Below are positions 1 to 7,503 of a stretch of 64,000 bases of DNA, piece by piece. The notes under the pieces were generated by a model, which saw only the letters and a program-made list of their open reading frames with translations, had not been told where the DNA came from and did no database searches. Source of the stretch: Porphyrobacter sp. LM 6 (GTDB taxonomy: Bacteria; Pseudomonadota; Alphaproteobacteria; Sphingomonadales; Sphingomonadaceae); the NCBI RefSeq assembly GCF_001720465.1, contig NZ_CP017113.1, positions 2,790,001-2,854,000 of the forward strand, written 5' to 3'. Position numbers and translations under genes: made by a program. Within the stretch, counting starts at the first letter, position 1, and every line of letters starts with the position of its first letter.

Positions 1-332
1 CCCACAAGCGGATGATAAAGCTGGCTGATCTGGTAGCCCTGCGGAAGATCGGCGTAGAAGTAGTTCTTGCGGTCAAAACGCGACCACGCGTTGATCTGCG
101 CTTCAATGGCCATGCCGGTGCGCACCGCCTGACGGATGCACTCGCGGTTAGGCACCGGCAGCATCCCCGGCATCGCGGCATCGACGAGGGAGACCTGTGA
201 GTTCGGCTCCGCTCCGAAAGCGGTCGCTGCGCCGCTGAACAGCTTGGAGTTCGAGGTGACCTGCGCGTGGACTTCAAGGCCGATCACGACCTCCCATTCG
301 CCCGTGGCACCCTGAATGCGGTAGTTGCTCAT
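1..332 (-). CDS. gatB: Asp/Glu-tRNA(Asn/Gln) amidotransferase subunit B, N-terminal part (partial)
   Basis: GatB binds misacylated Glu-tRNA(Gln) or Asp-tRNA(Asn), activates the side chain with ATP and, with GatA and GatC, converts it to the amide in the cytoplasm. Only the first ~110 residues lie in the window; the rest runs off the left edge. Seen: an N-terminus with [11 protein letters not shown], then [15 protein letters not shown] and [17 protein letters not shown], all hallmarks of the GatB/PET112 cradle domain. The ATG at 330-332 is preceded by a GAAGGTAAAGACA leader. It is the last visible gene of the FKBP-gatC-gatA-small ORF-gatB run and is separated from the small ORF by a palindromic repeat. 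Confidence 0.97.
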   Translation of the reverse strand, partial: MSNYRIQGATGEWEVVIGLEVHAQVTSNSKLFSGAATAFGAEPNSQVSLVDAAMPGMLPVPNRECIRQAVRTGMAIEAQINAWSRFDRKNYFYADLPQGYQISQLYHPLV

Positions 333-350
333 TGTCTTTACCTTCGTGAT

Positions 351-411
351 CTCCTGCGAAAGCAGGAGTCCAGTCCAACGCTTGGCCGCTGGGCTCCTGC
401 TTTCGCAGGAG
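351..411. repeat. REP-like inverted pair of perfect hairpins with GAAA and TTTC loops
   Basis: Two 18-base palindromic units face each other: CTCCTGCGAAAGCAGGAG at 351-368 and CTCCTGCTTTCGCAGGAG at 394-411. Each folds as a perfect 7-bp stem with a 4-base loop. The loops are reverse complements, so one unit shows a GNRA-type GAAA loop on each strand, and the two units can also pair with each other. Flanking bases (TCCAG and CTGGG) extend the symmetry. The element fills the gap between the small membrane ORF and gatB, inside an apparent operon. It looks like a REP doublet; no transposase is nearby. Confidence 0.8.
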
Positions 412-422
412 CGCACAGGGCC

Positions 423-587
423 TTACTGTCCGTCCTCGTCCTCGATCACCTTGCCATCCGGCCCAAAGCGCAGCTCGCCGTGATCAACGTTCTTTCTCAC
501 CCAATTGGCGACCATGAAGGTCACCGGCACCGCAAGGGCGATGCCGATACCGGCAAGCCACAGCGGCGTGTCGGCGTTCACCACCAT
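423..587 (-). CDS. 54-residue single-span membrane protein inside the gat operon
   Basis: A short ORF (ATG at 585-587) whose first ten bases overlap the end of gatA, so its ATG GTG GTG AAC start reads through the gatA stop. The product begins [15 protein letters not shown], has one clear transmembrane segment at about residues 8-26 and ends in a short polar tail ([11 protein letters not shown]). I do not recognise a family. The overlap with gatA, the hydrophobic segment and the orientation suggest a real, translationally coupled gene rather than a chance frame. Function unknown; a link to tRNA amidation would be guesswork. Confidence 0.7.
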   Translation of the reverse strand: MVVNADTPLWLAGIGIALAVPVTFMVANWVRKNVDHGELRFGPDGKVIEDEDGQ

Positions 588-2059
588 TTCTCCGGCTTCG
601 CGCTGAAGCCTGCGCGCTGCTGGATCGCGAGGCCTGCGTTGAGCACGCCCTGCTCGTCGAACGGGCGGCCGACCAGCTGGAGGCCGAGCGGCAAGCCGTC
701 GGCGTTGATCGTGGCGGGCACGCTCATGGCGGGCAGGCCTGCGAGCGAGGCGGGCACGGCGAAGACGTCGTTCAGATACATCGTCAGCGGGTCGTCGGTC
801 ATCGAACCCAGCGGGAACGAAGCCGTCGGCGTGGTCGGCGCTAAGATCACGTCGCACTGTTCGAAGGCGCGCTCGAAATCGCGGGCGACCAGCGCGCGGA
901 CCTTCTGCGCCTGCGTGTAATAGGCGTCGTAGAAGCCGGCCGAGAGCACGTAGGTGCCGATCAGGATGCGGCGCTTGACCTCGTCGCCGAACCCGGCGGC
1001 GCGGGTGGCGGCGTACATGTCCTGCAGGCCGACGCCATCGGGCAGATCGCGCAGGCCGTAACGCACCCCGTCATAGCGGGCGAGGTTCGACGAGGCTTCG
1101 GCGGGGGCGACGATGTAGTAGGCAGGCAGCGCATACTTGGTGTGCGGCAGCGAGACATCGACGATCTCGGCGCCTGCATCCTTGAGCCACGCCTTGCCCT
1201 GTTCCCAGCTATCGAGGATCGCCTGATCGGTGCCCTCCATGCGGTATTCGCGCGGGATGCCGACCTTCTTGCCGCGCAGGTCGGCGTTGAGAGCGGCTTC
1301 CCAATCGGGCACGTCCATCTTGAGGCTGGTCGCGTCCTTGGGGTCAAAGCCCGCCATCGCGCCGAGCATGATCGCGCAATCTTCGACACTGCGGGCCATC
1401 GGGCCTGCCTGATCGAGCGAGGAGGCGAAGGCGACGATGCCCCAGCGCGAGCAGCGGCCATAGGTCGGCTTGATCCCGCAGATGCCGGTAAAGGCGGCAG
1501 GCTGGCGGATCGATCCGCCGGTGTCGGTGCCGGTCGCTGCGGGCGCGATGCGCGCGGCCACGGCCGAGGACGAACCGCCCGAAGAACCGCCGGGCGACAT
1601 GGCGGCATTGCTGCCCGCCTTCTTCCACGGCGAAGTGACGTTGCCGAAATAGGAGGTCTCGTTCGAGGAACCCATCGCGAACTGGTCAAGGTTGAGCTTG
1701 CCCAGCATCCCCGCGCCCGCGTCCCACAGCTTTTGGCTGACAGTCGATTCGTAGCGGGGGGTGAAGCCTTCGAGGATGTGGCTCGCGGCGGTGGTCTGCA
1801 CGCCGTGGGTGGCGAACAGATCCTTCATGCCGATCGGCACGCCCGCCATCCGGCCCAGCTCGCCGCCCGCAGCGCGCGCAGCATCGACCTTGTCGGCAGC
1901 GGCCAGCGCGTGATCGGGGGTGGTGACGATAAAGGCGTTGAGGCTCGCGGCTTCGGCCACGGCGGTGTTGAAGGCTTCCGCCACTTCGCGCGCGGTGAAG
2001 TCGCCCTTCGCCACGCCGTCGCGGATATCCTTGACACCCAGAGAGGTCAGGTCAGTCAT
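578..2059 (-). CDS. gatA: Asp/Glu-tRNA amidotransferase subunit A (glutaminase)
   Basis: GatA hydrolyses glutamine and channels ammonia to GatB for amidation of Glu-tRNA(Gln)/Asp-tRNA(Asn). The 493-residue product has the full amidase-signature fold. The Ser-cisSer-Lys triad is visible: Lys79 in GVPIGMKD, the cis-Ser near 159 in [10 protein letters not shown], and nucleophile Ser183 in [13 protein letters not shown]. Length and order are normal for GatA. It starts one base after the gatC stop and overlaps the small downstream ORF by ten bases, so it is surely co-transcribed in FKBP-gatC-gatA-ORF-gatB. Its presence implies that this organism makes Gln-tRNA and/or Asn-tRNA by the indirect route. 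Confidence 0.98.
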   Translation of the reverse strand: MTDLTSLGVKDIRDGVAKGDFTAREVAEAFNTAVAEAASLNAFIVTTPDHALAAADKVDAARAAGGELGRMAGVPIGMKDLFATHGVQTTAASHILEGFTPRYESTVSQKLWDAGAGMLGKLNLDQFAMGSSNETSYFGNVTSPWKKAGSNAAMSPGGSSGGSSSAVAARIAPAATGTDTGGSIRQPAAFTGICGIKPTYGRCSRWGIVAFASSLDQAGPMARSVEDCAIMLGAMAGFDPKDATSLKMDVPDWEAALNADLRGKKVGIPREYRMEGTDQAILDSWEQGKAWLKDAGAEIVDVSLPHTKYALPAYYIVAPAEASSNLARYDGVRYGLRDLPDGVGLQDMYAATRAAGFGDEVKRRILIGTYVLSAGFYDAYYTQAQKVRALVARDFERAFEQCDVILAPTTPTASFPLGSMTDDPLTMYLNDVFAVPASLAGLPAMSVPATINADGLPLGLQLVGRPFDEQGVLNAGLAIQQRAGFSAKPEKWW

Positions 2060-2060
2060 A

Positions 2061-2363
2061 TTACTCGATCACCTTGGGCACGCCAAAGAAGCCATGTTCG
2101 GCAGCGGGCGCATTGGCGAGCACATCGGCCTGCTTGCCGCCGCCGGTCAGCGGATCGGCATCGACCACATCGTCGCGCAGGCGCAGCGTGTTGGGGATCA
2201 CCGCCGCCATCGGCTCGATCCCGGTTACGTCCACTTCGCCGAGCTGTTCGACCCACTGGAGGATGCCGTTGAGTTCGGGCACCATGCGTTCCAGCGCGGC
2301 ATCATCCATGCGGATGCGCGCCAGCGAAGCGATCTTGGCGACAGTTGCCTTGTCCACCGACAT
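2061..2363 (-). CDS. gatC: Asp/Glu-tRNA amidotransferase subunit C
   Basis: GatC is the small clamp that holds GatA and GatB together in the amidotransferase. The 100-residue product has the family pattern: N-terminal helices with [20 protein letters not shown], then [22 protein letters not shown], and the C-terminal region that threads between the large subunits, ending [12 protein letters not shown]. Normal length. It lies 15 bases downstream of the FKBP gene and one base upstream of gatA. Confidence 0.97.
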   Translation of the reverse strand: MSVDKATVAKIASLARIRMDDAALERMVPELNGILQWVEQLGEVDVTGIEPMAAVIPNTLRLRDDVVDADPLTGGGKQADVLANAPAAEHGFFGVPKVIE

Positions 2364-2378
2364 GGGCTGCGCGCTCCC

Positions 2379-2972
2379 TTACTGCGCCGGAGCGGGTGCC
2401 GGAGCCGCGCCCGGAGCGCCCTGCGGCCCACCCTGCTGACCCATCTGGGCCTGCATGGTCTGCTGGAGGATCGCAAGGTTCCGGTCAAAGGTCTGGCGGC
2501 TCATGATGTCGATCACCTCGATATCGAATTCGAGATCGGCATTGGCCGGGATGGGCGAGCCCTGCGGCGGTTCGGCGCCATAGGCCTTATCTGCGGGGAT
2601 GAAGAGCGTGTACTTGCCGCCCTTCTGCATCTGCTGAAGGCCTTCGAAGAAGCCCGGGATGGTGGTGCCTTCCTCGATCGGGAATGGCGTGCCCTTGGGG
2701 AACAGGCCTTCGATCGGCAGCGGAATTTCGCGCGATTCGTCGAACACCGTGCCATCGGCGGCAAGCTTGCCCTTGTAGGTGATGAACACCACGTCGCCCG
2801 CCTTGGGCATTTCGCCCGTGCCGGCGGTGATGGTGTCGAGATCGACGCCGCGCGGAATGGCCGACCAGGCCAGACCCCCGCCCACGGCAACGGCAAGCGC
2901 CACGCCCAGCCACAGCTTGGTCAGCGAGCCCTTGGCAACGGGCTGGATCGGAACGCGGGTAATCTCGGTCAT
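2379..2972 (-). CDS. Membrane-anchored FKBP-type peptidyl-prolyl isomerase
   Basis: Catalyses cis-trans isomerisation of X-Pro bonds in exported proteins. I choose the ATG at 2970-2972 (MTEITRVPIQ), which has an AGGA ribosome site, over an upstream in-frame start. The 197-residue product has a basic N-terminus, one transmembrane anchor at about 18-38 (LWLGVALAVAVGGGLAWSAI), then an FKBP domain at about 55-150 (VVFITYKGKLADGTVFDES-type strand, IPGFFEGLQQMQKGGKYTLFIP, YGAEPP, IPANADLEFDIEV). The tail is Gln/Pro/Ala rich (ending APAPAPAQ) and probably disordered. It is first in the gat operon. Topology (periplasmic domain) is inferred. Confidence 0.93.
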   Translation of the reverse strand: MTEITRVPIQPVAKGSLTKLWLGVALAVAVGGGLAWSAIPRGVDLDTITAGTGEMPKAGDVVFITYKGKLAADGTVFDESREIPLPIEGLFPKGTPFPIEEGTTIPGFFEGLQQMQKGGKYTLFIPADKAYGAEPPQGSPIPANADLEFDIEVIDIMSRQTFDRNLAILQQTMQAQMGQQGGPQGAPGAAPAPAPAQ

Positions 2973-3017
2973 GGTGAAGTCCTGACTGGCAGCGCGATGT
3001 GCGCGGCGTGATGACGA

Positions 3018-3045
3018 CAAAAGGGCGCGGAATGAAACCGCGCCC
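3018..3045 (-). terminator. Rho-independent terminator after rpsU
   Basis: On the minus strand an 8-bp perfect stem, GGGCGCGG (3023-3030 on plus) with CCGCGCCC (3038-3045), has a 7-base loop and is followed by TTTTG. It sits about 65 bases downstream of rpsU and upstream of the FKBP start, so it ends rpsU transcription and insulates the FKBP-gat operon. Confidence 0.75.
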
Positions 3046-3109
3046 TGATGGCTGATCGGAAAGGGGGATTCAAGCGCTTCCGGCGTTCGGCAAGCACCTG
3101 ACGACGGGA

Positions 3110-3316
3110 TTACTTGCTCCCGTCGCGCTCCATCCGCTTGCGCTCCATCTTGCGGGCGCGGCGCACGGCAGCGGCCTTTTCGCGGGCGCGCTTTTCCGAG
3201 GGCTTTTCGTAGTGGCGACGCAGCTTCATTTCGCGATAAACGCCTTCGCGCTGCAGCTTCTTCTTGAGCGCGCGCAGGGCCTGATCGACATTGTTATCGC
3301 GAACCATGATTTGCAT
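3110..3316 (-). CDS. rpsU: 30S ribosomal protein S21
   Basis: Small basic protein of the 30S platform near the anti-Shine-Dalgarno end of 16S rRNA. The 68-residue product matches S21 over its whole length: an [22 protein letters not shown] start, the central [22 protein letters not shown] helix and a Lys/Arg-rich tail ([13 protein letters not shown]). The first ATG adds three residues (MQI) before the usual MVRDN; either start is possible. It is monocistronic, with a terminator downstream and a 243-base divergent spacer to crcB. Confidence 0.98.
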   Translation of the reverse strand: MQIMVRDNNVDQALRALKKKLQREGVYREMKLRRHYEKPSEKRAREKAAAVRRARKMERKRMERDGSK

Positions 3317-3559
3317 AAACGACGACTACCTCATGTTCAAACGCCCAGAGCCCCGCTGTGATTCTGCGCGGGGGTGCGCGGTGAAAATCCAATGAAATAC
3401 GGGCGATTCCCACTGGGAGCCGCCCTTCAAACGTGGCCCCGTTAGTCCAACAGCGGGAAAATGGCAAGCCGCCAGAATGCATTCGTTCGGATTGACGTTC
3501 CCATCAGCCGCCGCGCGCCCACGCTAGGCAGACCGCCATACCCTCGCTAAAGGCTCCCC

Positions 3560-3976
3560 ATGTCCGGTGAAATCTCCCCTCTCATGGCAAGCCTCAATGT
3601 CGCCGCTGGCGGCGCGGTGGGCTCGATGCTGCGCTATCATGTGGGGCGCCTTGTCGGTGGCCTTGCCGGGCCGGGGAATGCCTTCCCGTGGGGGACGCTC
3701 GCGGTCAACGTCATCGGCAGCCTGATGATGGGCGCGCTGCTGGGCTGGCTGGCGCGCGGCACGCTGGCAGCACCCGCGAGCGAATCCGCGCGGCTGCTGA
3801 TCGGCGTCGGCCTGCTCGGCGGGTTCACCACCTTCAGTGCTTTCAGCGCCGAATTGGTCACCATGCTCCACCGCGGGCAGGCAGGCATGGCGGCAGGCTA
3901 TGCCGCGGTCTCGCTGATCGCCGGGATGGCCGCGATGATCGCAGGGCTGGTCGCCGCGCAGAGTGTCGCGGCATGA
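3560..3976 (+). CDS. crcB: Fluoride efflux channel CrcB/Fluc
   Basis: CrcB/Fluc forms a dual-topology dimer in the inner membrane that exports fluoride. The 138-residue product has four hydrophobic segments and family landmarks: GGAVGSMLRYHVG in helix 1, FPWGTLAVNVIGSLMMG in helix 2 and GLLGGFTTFSAFSAE in helix 3 (the conserved FTTFS pore region). It heads a chain of six tightly overlapping genes; its stop overlaps the next ATG as ATGA. I looked for a fluoride riboswitch in the 243 bases upstream and did not find a convincing one. Confidence 0.96.
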   Translation: MSGEISPLMASLNVAAGGAVGSMLRYHVGRLVGGLAGPGNAFPWGTLAVNVIGSLMMGALLGWLARGTLAAPASESARLLIGVGLLGGFTTFSAFSAELVTMLHRGQAGMAAGYAAVSLIAGMAAMIAGLVAAQSVAA

Positions 3977-5196
3977 CCGGCACGCCCGCCCCTACCGACA
4001 ACGTCCGCCAGTTCACCGTCGGCGAGGATGACGACGGCATCCGGCTCGACCGCTGGTTCAAGCGCAATCTGCCGCAGGTGGGCTTTGCCACCGTGTCGCG
4101 CTGGGCGCGCACCGGGCAGATCCGCGTGGATGGCAAGCGCGCCAAGCCGGAAGACCGGCTCGAGGCGGGGCAAGTGCTGCGCGTGCCGCCGGGCGGCGAG
4201 GATGCCCCGCGCCAGGCGGCCAAGCCAAAGGCACGCCCGCTCACACCCGAGCAGATCGCCGAAGCGCACGACATGGTGATCCGCGAGACGCCGACCGCAA
4301 TCGTGCTCAACAAGCCCCCCGGTCTTGCCACACAGGGCGGCAGCAAGACGACCAAGCACGTCGACGGGCTGCTCGATGCCTTCGTCACCGACGAGAAAAC
4401 GCCCCGCCCGCGCCTCGTCCACCGGCTCGACAAGGATACCTCGGGCGTGCTGCTGATCGCCCGCACCCCGGGCAGCGCGGCAAGCTTTTCCAAGCGTTTC
4501 GCCAGCCGCTCGGCGCGCAAGGTCTATTGGGCGCTGGTGGTCGGTGTGCCGCAGCTGTCCGAAGGCGTGATCGACGCCCCCCTCGCCAAGCAGCCGGGCA
4601 CCGGCGGCGAGAAGATGCATATCGACGAGGAAAACGGCGCAGCGGCAAAGACCCGCTACCGCGTTGTCGACAAGGCCGGCCAGCGCGCGGCCTGGGTGGA
4701 GCTCGAGCCGCTCACCGGCCGCACCCACCAGCTGCGCGTCCATATGGCAGCGATCGGCCACCCGATCGTGGGCGATGGCAAGTATGGCGGGCCGGATGCC
4801 TTCCTGACCGGTGCGGTCAGCCGCAAGATGCATCTCCACGCCCGCCGCTTGATCATTACCGAGCCCAAGGCGGGCGAAGGCTCAGGTGGCAAGCTCGATG
4901 TCACCGCCGAACTGCCCCCGCACTTCGCGGCGAGCATGGAGGTGCTTGGCTTCGATCCGGGCCTGTCCGATGCCTCGCCCTTGCGCGAGGACATTCCCGA
5001 AAAGTCCGCCGAAGAGAAGAAGCAGGCCGCCCGCCGCCACTTCAAGCAGGCGCGCAAGGAAACCCGCAGCCCCCGCCGTGCGCGCGGCGCTGCCAATGCC
5101 AAGGCGAAGCCCAAGGGCAAGCCCAAGCCCAAACCGCCTGCCAAGCCGAAATCCGGGGGTAAGCCCAAGGGAGCAGGCCGCAAGCCGACCCGCTGA
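3973..5196 (+). CDS. RluC/RluD-type 23S rRNA pseudouridine synthase with a basic C-terminal tail
   Basis: Converts specific uridines of 23S rRNA to pseudouridine. The 407-residue protein (ATG at 3973, overlapping the crcB stop) has an S4 RNA-binding domain at about 21-75 (IRLDRWFKRNL ... GQIRVDGKRAKPEDRLEAGQ), then the RluA-family catalytic domain with HRLDKDTSG at 150-158, catalytic Asp153 and GRTHQLRVHMAAIGHPIVGD. Family members are normally ~300-330 residues; here residues from about 345 form an extra Lys/Arg/Pro/Ala tail (KPKGKPKPKPPAKPKSGGK). The exact target (RluC versus other sites) cannot be told from sequence alone; a second paralogue lies at 29.8 kb. Confidence 0.93.
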   Translation: MTGTPAPTDNVRQFTVGEDDDGIRLDRWFKRNLPQVGFATVSRWARTGQIRVDGKRAKPEDRLEAGQVLRVPPGGEDAPRQAAKPKARPLTPEQIAEAHDMVIRETPTAIVLNKPPGLATQGGSKTTKHVDGLLDAFVTDEKTPRPRLVHRLDKDTSGVLLIARTPGSAASFSKRFASRSARKVYWALVVGVPQLSEGVIDAPLAKQPGTGGEKMHIDEENGAAAKTRYRVVDKAGQRAAWVELEPLTGRTHQLRVHMAAIGHPIVGDGKYGGPDAFLTGAVSRKMHLHARRLIITEPKAGEGSGGKLDVTAELPPHFAASMEVLGFDPGLSDASPLREDIPEKSAEEKKQAARRHFKQARKETRSPRRARGAANAKAKPKGKPKPKPPAKPKSGGKPKGAGRKPTR

Positions 5197-5795
5197 TGCA
5201 CCCCAACCCGCTCTACCGCACCGACGACCGAGCCCTGTGCGAAAGCCTGATCGACGAGATCGGCTTCGGCATGGTGTTCGCCGCCACACCCGACGGGCCG
5301 CGCGTGGCGCACACCCCGCTGCTCAGCACGGGTGACGGAGCCGTCCAGTTCCACCTCGCGCGCGGCAATGCCCTTGCCCGCCATCTCGACGGGATGACCG
5401 CGCTGATCGTGATCAACGGGCCGGACGCTTATGTTTCCCCGCGCTGGTATGCCAATCGCGATACGGTGCCGACGTGGGATTATGTCGCGCTCGAACTGGA
5501 AGGCGGGGTGCGGCGCATGGATGACGAGGGCCTTGAAGCCTTCCTCCACGCCGCCATCACCAAGCACGAAGACAAGCTGGACGGCGCGCCGTGGCTGGCG
5601 GAGGAATCCTCCGAGAAGGTGTGGGGCGGCCTGTTCCGCGGGATCGTCGGCTTCGAGCTCGAAGTGCAGGCCTGGAGGCCGACGCTCAAGCTGTCGCAGA
5701 ACAAGCCCGCCGAAGATCGCGCCCGCATCGCTGATGGGCTGGATGCCGCCGGGCACGCCGCGCTCGCGCATCTGGTGCGGAGCCTTGAGGCATGA
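5196..5795 (+). CDS. PaiB-family FMN-binding protein
   Basis: The 199-residue product matches the PaiB/FMN-binding split-barrel family, named after the Bacillus PaiB repressor of sporulation and protease genes. Landmarks: MHPNPLYRTDDRAL at the N-terminus, HTPLLS, FHLARGNALARHL, the conserved GPDAYVSPRWYAN and VPTWDYVALELEG, and a C-terminal KLSQNKPAEDR motif. No DNA-binding domain is obvious, so 'negative regulator' is the family name, not something shown here. Start and previous stop share TGATG; its own stop overlaps the next ATG. Confidence 0.92.
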   Translation: MHPNPLYRTDDRALCESLIDEIGFGMVFAATPDGPRVAHTPLLSTGDGAVQFHLARGNALARHLDGMTALIVINGPDAYVSPRWYANRDTVPTWDYVALELEGGVRRMDDEGLEAFLHAAITKHEDKLDGAPWLAEESSEKVWGGLFRGIVGFELEVQAWRPTLKLSQNKPAEDRARIADGLDAAGHAALAHLVRSLEA

Positions 5796-6451
5796 AGCTC
5801 GCCGTATTCGATTGCGACGGCACGCTGGTCGACGGGCAAGCGGATGTCTGCTGGGCAATGGAACGCGCTTTCACCCGCGCTGCCCTGCCCGCGCCCGATG
5901 CGGCAGCGGTGCGGCGGATTGTGGGCCTCAGCCTGCCCGCCGCCGTACGCGCTCTCGCCCCCGATCTCGCCGAGGAGAGGATCGCGGCGGTGACCGAATT
6001 CTACCGCTCCAGCTTCCGCGCGCGGCGCGAGGAAGGGCTGCTCGACGAGCCGCTCTATGATGGCATTGCCGAACTGCTCACCGGCTTGCACGATGCGGGC
6101 TGGCAGCTCGCCGTCGCCACCGGCAAGTCCGACCGCGGCCTTGCCGCCTGCCTTGCGAGCCACGGGATCGCCGATCTGTTCGTCTCGCTCCAGACCGCCG
6201 ACCGCCACCCCTCCAAGCCGCACCCCGCGATGCTCGAAGCGGCCATGTTCGAGGCCGGGGTCGACCGTAGCCAGGCGGTGATGATTGGCGACACCAGTTT
6301 CGATATGCTGATGGCCCGCAGCGCCCGCGTGACCGCGATCGGGGTCAGCTGGGGCTACCATACGCCGCACGAATTGCTGGCTAGCGGCGCCGTGCAGGTG
6401 GCAACCAGCGTGGCGATGCTGGCACAATCGCTTGAGGAGGCCCTGCCATGA
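5792..6451 (+). CDS. HAD-superfamily phosphatase, Gph-like
   Basis: A 219-residue haloacid-dehalogenase hydrolase. Motif I is FDCDGTLVDGQ with Asp7 (nucleophile) and Asp9 (acid/base); a helical cap follows (about 15-80). Motif II is the Thr in VATGKSD, motif III the Lys in SKPHP and motif IV GDTSFDM. The arrangement is that of phosphoglycolate phosphatase and relatives (cap type C1), but the substrate cannot be assigned from sequence. It overlaps PaiB upstream and the 79-residue membrane protein downstream by four bases each. Confidence 0.9.
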   Translation: MKLAVFDCDGTLVDGQADVCWAMERAFTRAALPAPDAAAVRRIVGLSLPAAVRALAPDLAEERIAAVTEFYRSSFRARREEGLLDEPLYDGIAELLTGLHDAGWQLAVATGKSDRGLAACLASHGIADLFVSLQTADRHPSKPHPAMLEAAMFEAGVDRSQAVMIGDTSFDMLMARSARVTAIGVSWGYHTPHELLASGAVQVATSVAMLAQSLEEALP

Positions 6452-6687
6452 CCCAATCCCCGCGCGAAGCCGCCGAAGCGCGCGCCCGCACCGGATATTT
6501 CGTGATCACCGCGCTGCGTTTCAGCGGGATCGCGCTGGTGATGCTCGGCTTCGCCATCACCGGCAAGCTGATCGACCTGCCCTGGGCCGTCGGCGCAGTG
6601 ATCGCGGTGGTCGGGATGCTGGAATTCTTCTTCCTGCCGCGCATCCTCGCGCGGGCGTGGAAGGCCGGAGACGACAAGCGCCCATGA
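6448..6687 (+). CDS. 79-residue two-span membrane protein
   Basis: Small integral membrane protein with two hydrophobic segments (about residues 19-41, VITALRFSGIALVMLGFAI, and 46-66, WAVGAVIAVVGMLEFFFL) between a charged N-terminus and a basic C-terminus ending KAGDDKRP. I do not recognise a named family. It is embedded in the overlapping operon (ATGA overlaps on both sides) directly before the ATP12 gene, which hints at, but does not prove, a role linked to membrane complex assembly. Confidence 0.85.
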   Translation: MTQSPREAAEARARTGYFVITALRFSGIALVMLGFAITGKLIDLPWAVGAVIAVVGMLEFFFLPRILARAWKAGDDKRP

Positions 6688-7388
6688 TCCGCCGGTTCTA
6701 CAAGGATGTCACGCTTGGGCAGCAGCCGGGCGGGTTTCAGGTGCTGCTCGACGGGCGCGGGGTGAAGACCGTTGGCGGTGCGCCCCAGATCGCCCCGACC
6801 GAGGCACTTGCCGAAGCGCTGGCCGCAGAATGGCGGCGACAGGGCGAAAAGATCGACCCCGCCAGCCTGCCGCTGCGCGACATGACCGATTACGCGATCG
6901 ACGTGGTCGCGCCCGATCAGGCCACAATCGCGCGCGGTCTTGTGGCCTATGCCGAAACCGACACGCTGTGTTACCGCGCCGACCCCGACGAGCCGCTCCA
7001 TGCGCGCCAGCAGGCGGTGTGGGAGCCGCTGCTCGGCGCCTTCGAGGCGACGCACGGGGTTAGTCTGGTGCGCGTCAGCGGGGTGCTCCACCGCCCCCAG
7101 CCGCCCGAAACGCTGGCGAGGCTGCACGACCGCCTGCTGACGCTCGATCCCTTCGCGCTCGCAGGCGTCGAGGCGATGACCAAGCTGGCCGCCTCGCTGG
7201 TGACCGGCCTCGCCGCGCTCGATGCGCGCCACGAAGGCGAGCCGCTGGCGCTGTGGCAGGCGGCGTGTCTGGAAGAGGAATGGCAGGCCGAACTTTGGGG
7301 CCGCGACTGGGAAGCCGAAGAACGCCGCGAGCGGCGCGAGGCCGATTTCCTGCGCGCCTGCGCCTTTGCGAAGATGGCGCGGGCGTAA
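6684..7388 (+). CDS. ATP12-family F1-ATPase assembly chaperone
   Basis: ATP12 proteins bind the F1 alpha subunit during assembly of ATP synthase in alphaproteobacteria and mitochondria. The 234-residue product has the family pattern: MIRRFYKDVTLG, LLDGRGVKT, EALAEALAAEWRRQGEKIDPASLPL (classic EWxxQ), then AYAETDTLCYRAD, a LHARQQAVWEPLL block and a C-terminal LEEEWQAELWGRDWEAEERRE helix. Normal length. It is the last gene of the six-gene overlapping chain and is followed by an inverted-pair repeat that probably ends the transcript. Confidence 0.92.
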   Translation: MIRRFYKDVTLGQQPGGFQVLLDGRGVKTVGGAPQIAPTEALAEALAAEWRRQGEKIDPASLPLRDMTDYAIDVVAPDQATIARGLVAYAETDTLCYRADPDEPLHARQQAVWEPLLGAFEATHGVSLVRVSGVLHRPQPPETLARLHDRLLTLDPFALAGVEAMTKLAASLVTGLAALDARHEGEPLALWQAACLEEEWQAELWGRDWEAEERRERREADFLRACAFAKMARA

Positions 7389-7394
7389 AGATAA

Positions 7395-7491
7395 CCGTTC
7401 GGGCTGAGCTTGTCGAAGCCCTGCCTTTACTTCGAAGCTCGTGCGTCTTGAAGAAAGAAGAACAGCCCTTCGACAAGCTCAGGGCGAACGG
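7395..7491. repeat. Inverted-pair REP-like element
   Basis: Two ~29-base arms in opposite orientation at 7395-7423 and 7463-7491 share the core CTGAGCTTGTCGAAG. Within each arm the bases next to the core pair with each other, but with different sequences: GGGCT with AGCCC in the left arm, GCCCT with AGGGC in the right arm. So the pairing is kept while the bases are swapped. The element fills the convergent gap between the ATP12 gene and the lipoprotein gene. A degenerate copy is at 31951-32048. The core (TTCGACAAGCTCAGG) is common between genes in sphingomonads, from general knowledge. Confidence 0.8.
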
Positions 7492-7503
7492 AGTTTGGAG
7501 GGA

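Noticed and set aside
961..2272. Long open frames antisense to gatA/gatC (for example 1142-2272 plus)
   Set aside because: High GC content keeps opposite frames open. Their products are Arg/Ala/His-rich without domains, while gatA and gatC have full motifs.
3317..3559. Fluoride riboswitch before crcB
   Set aside because: The 243-base spacer was read for the conserved fluoride aptamer segments and none was found in the right order; crcB seems to start without one.
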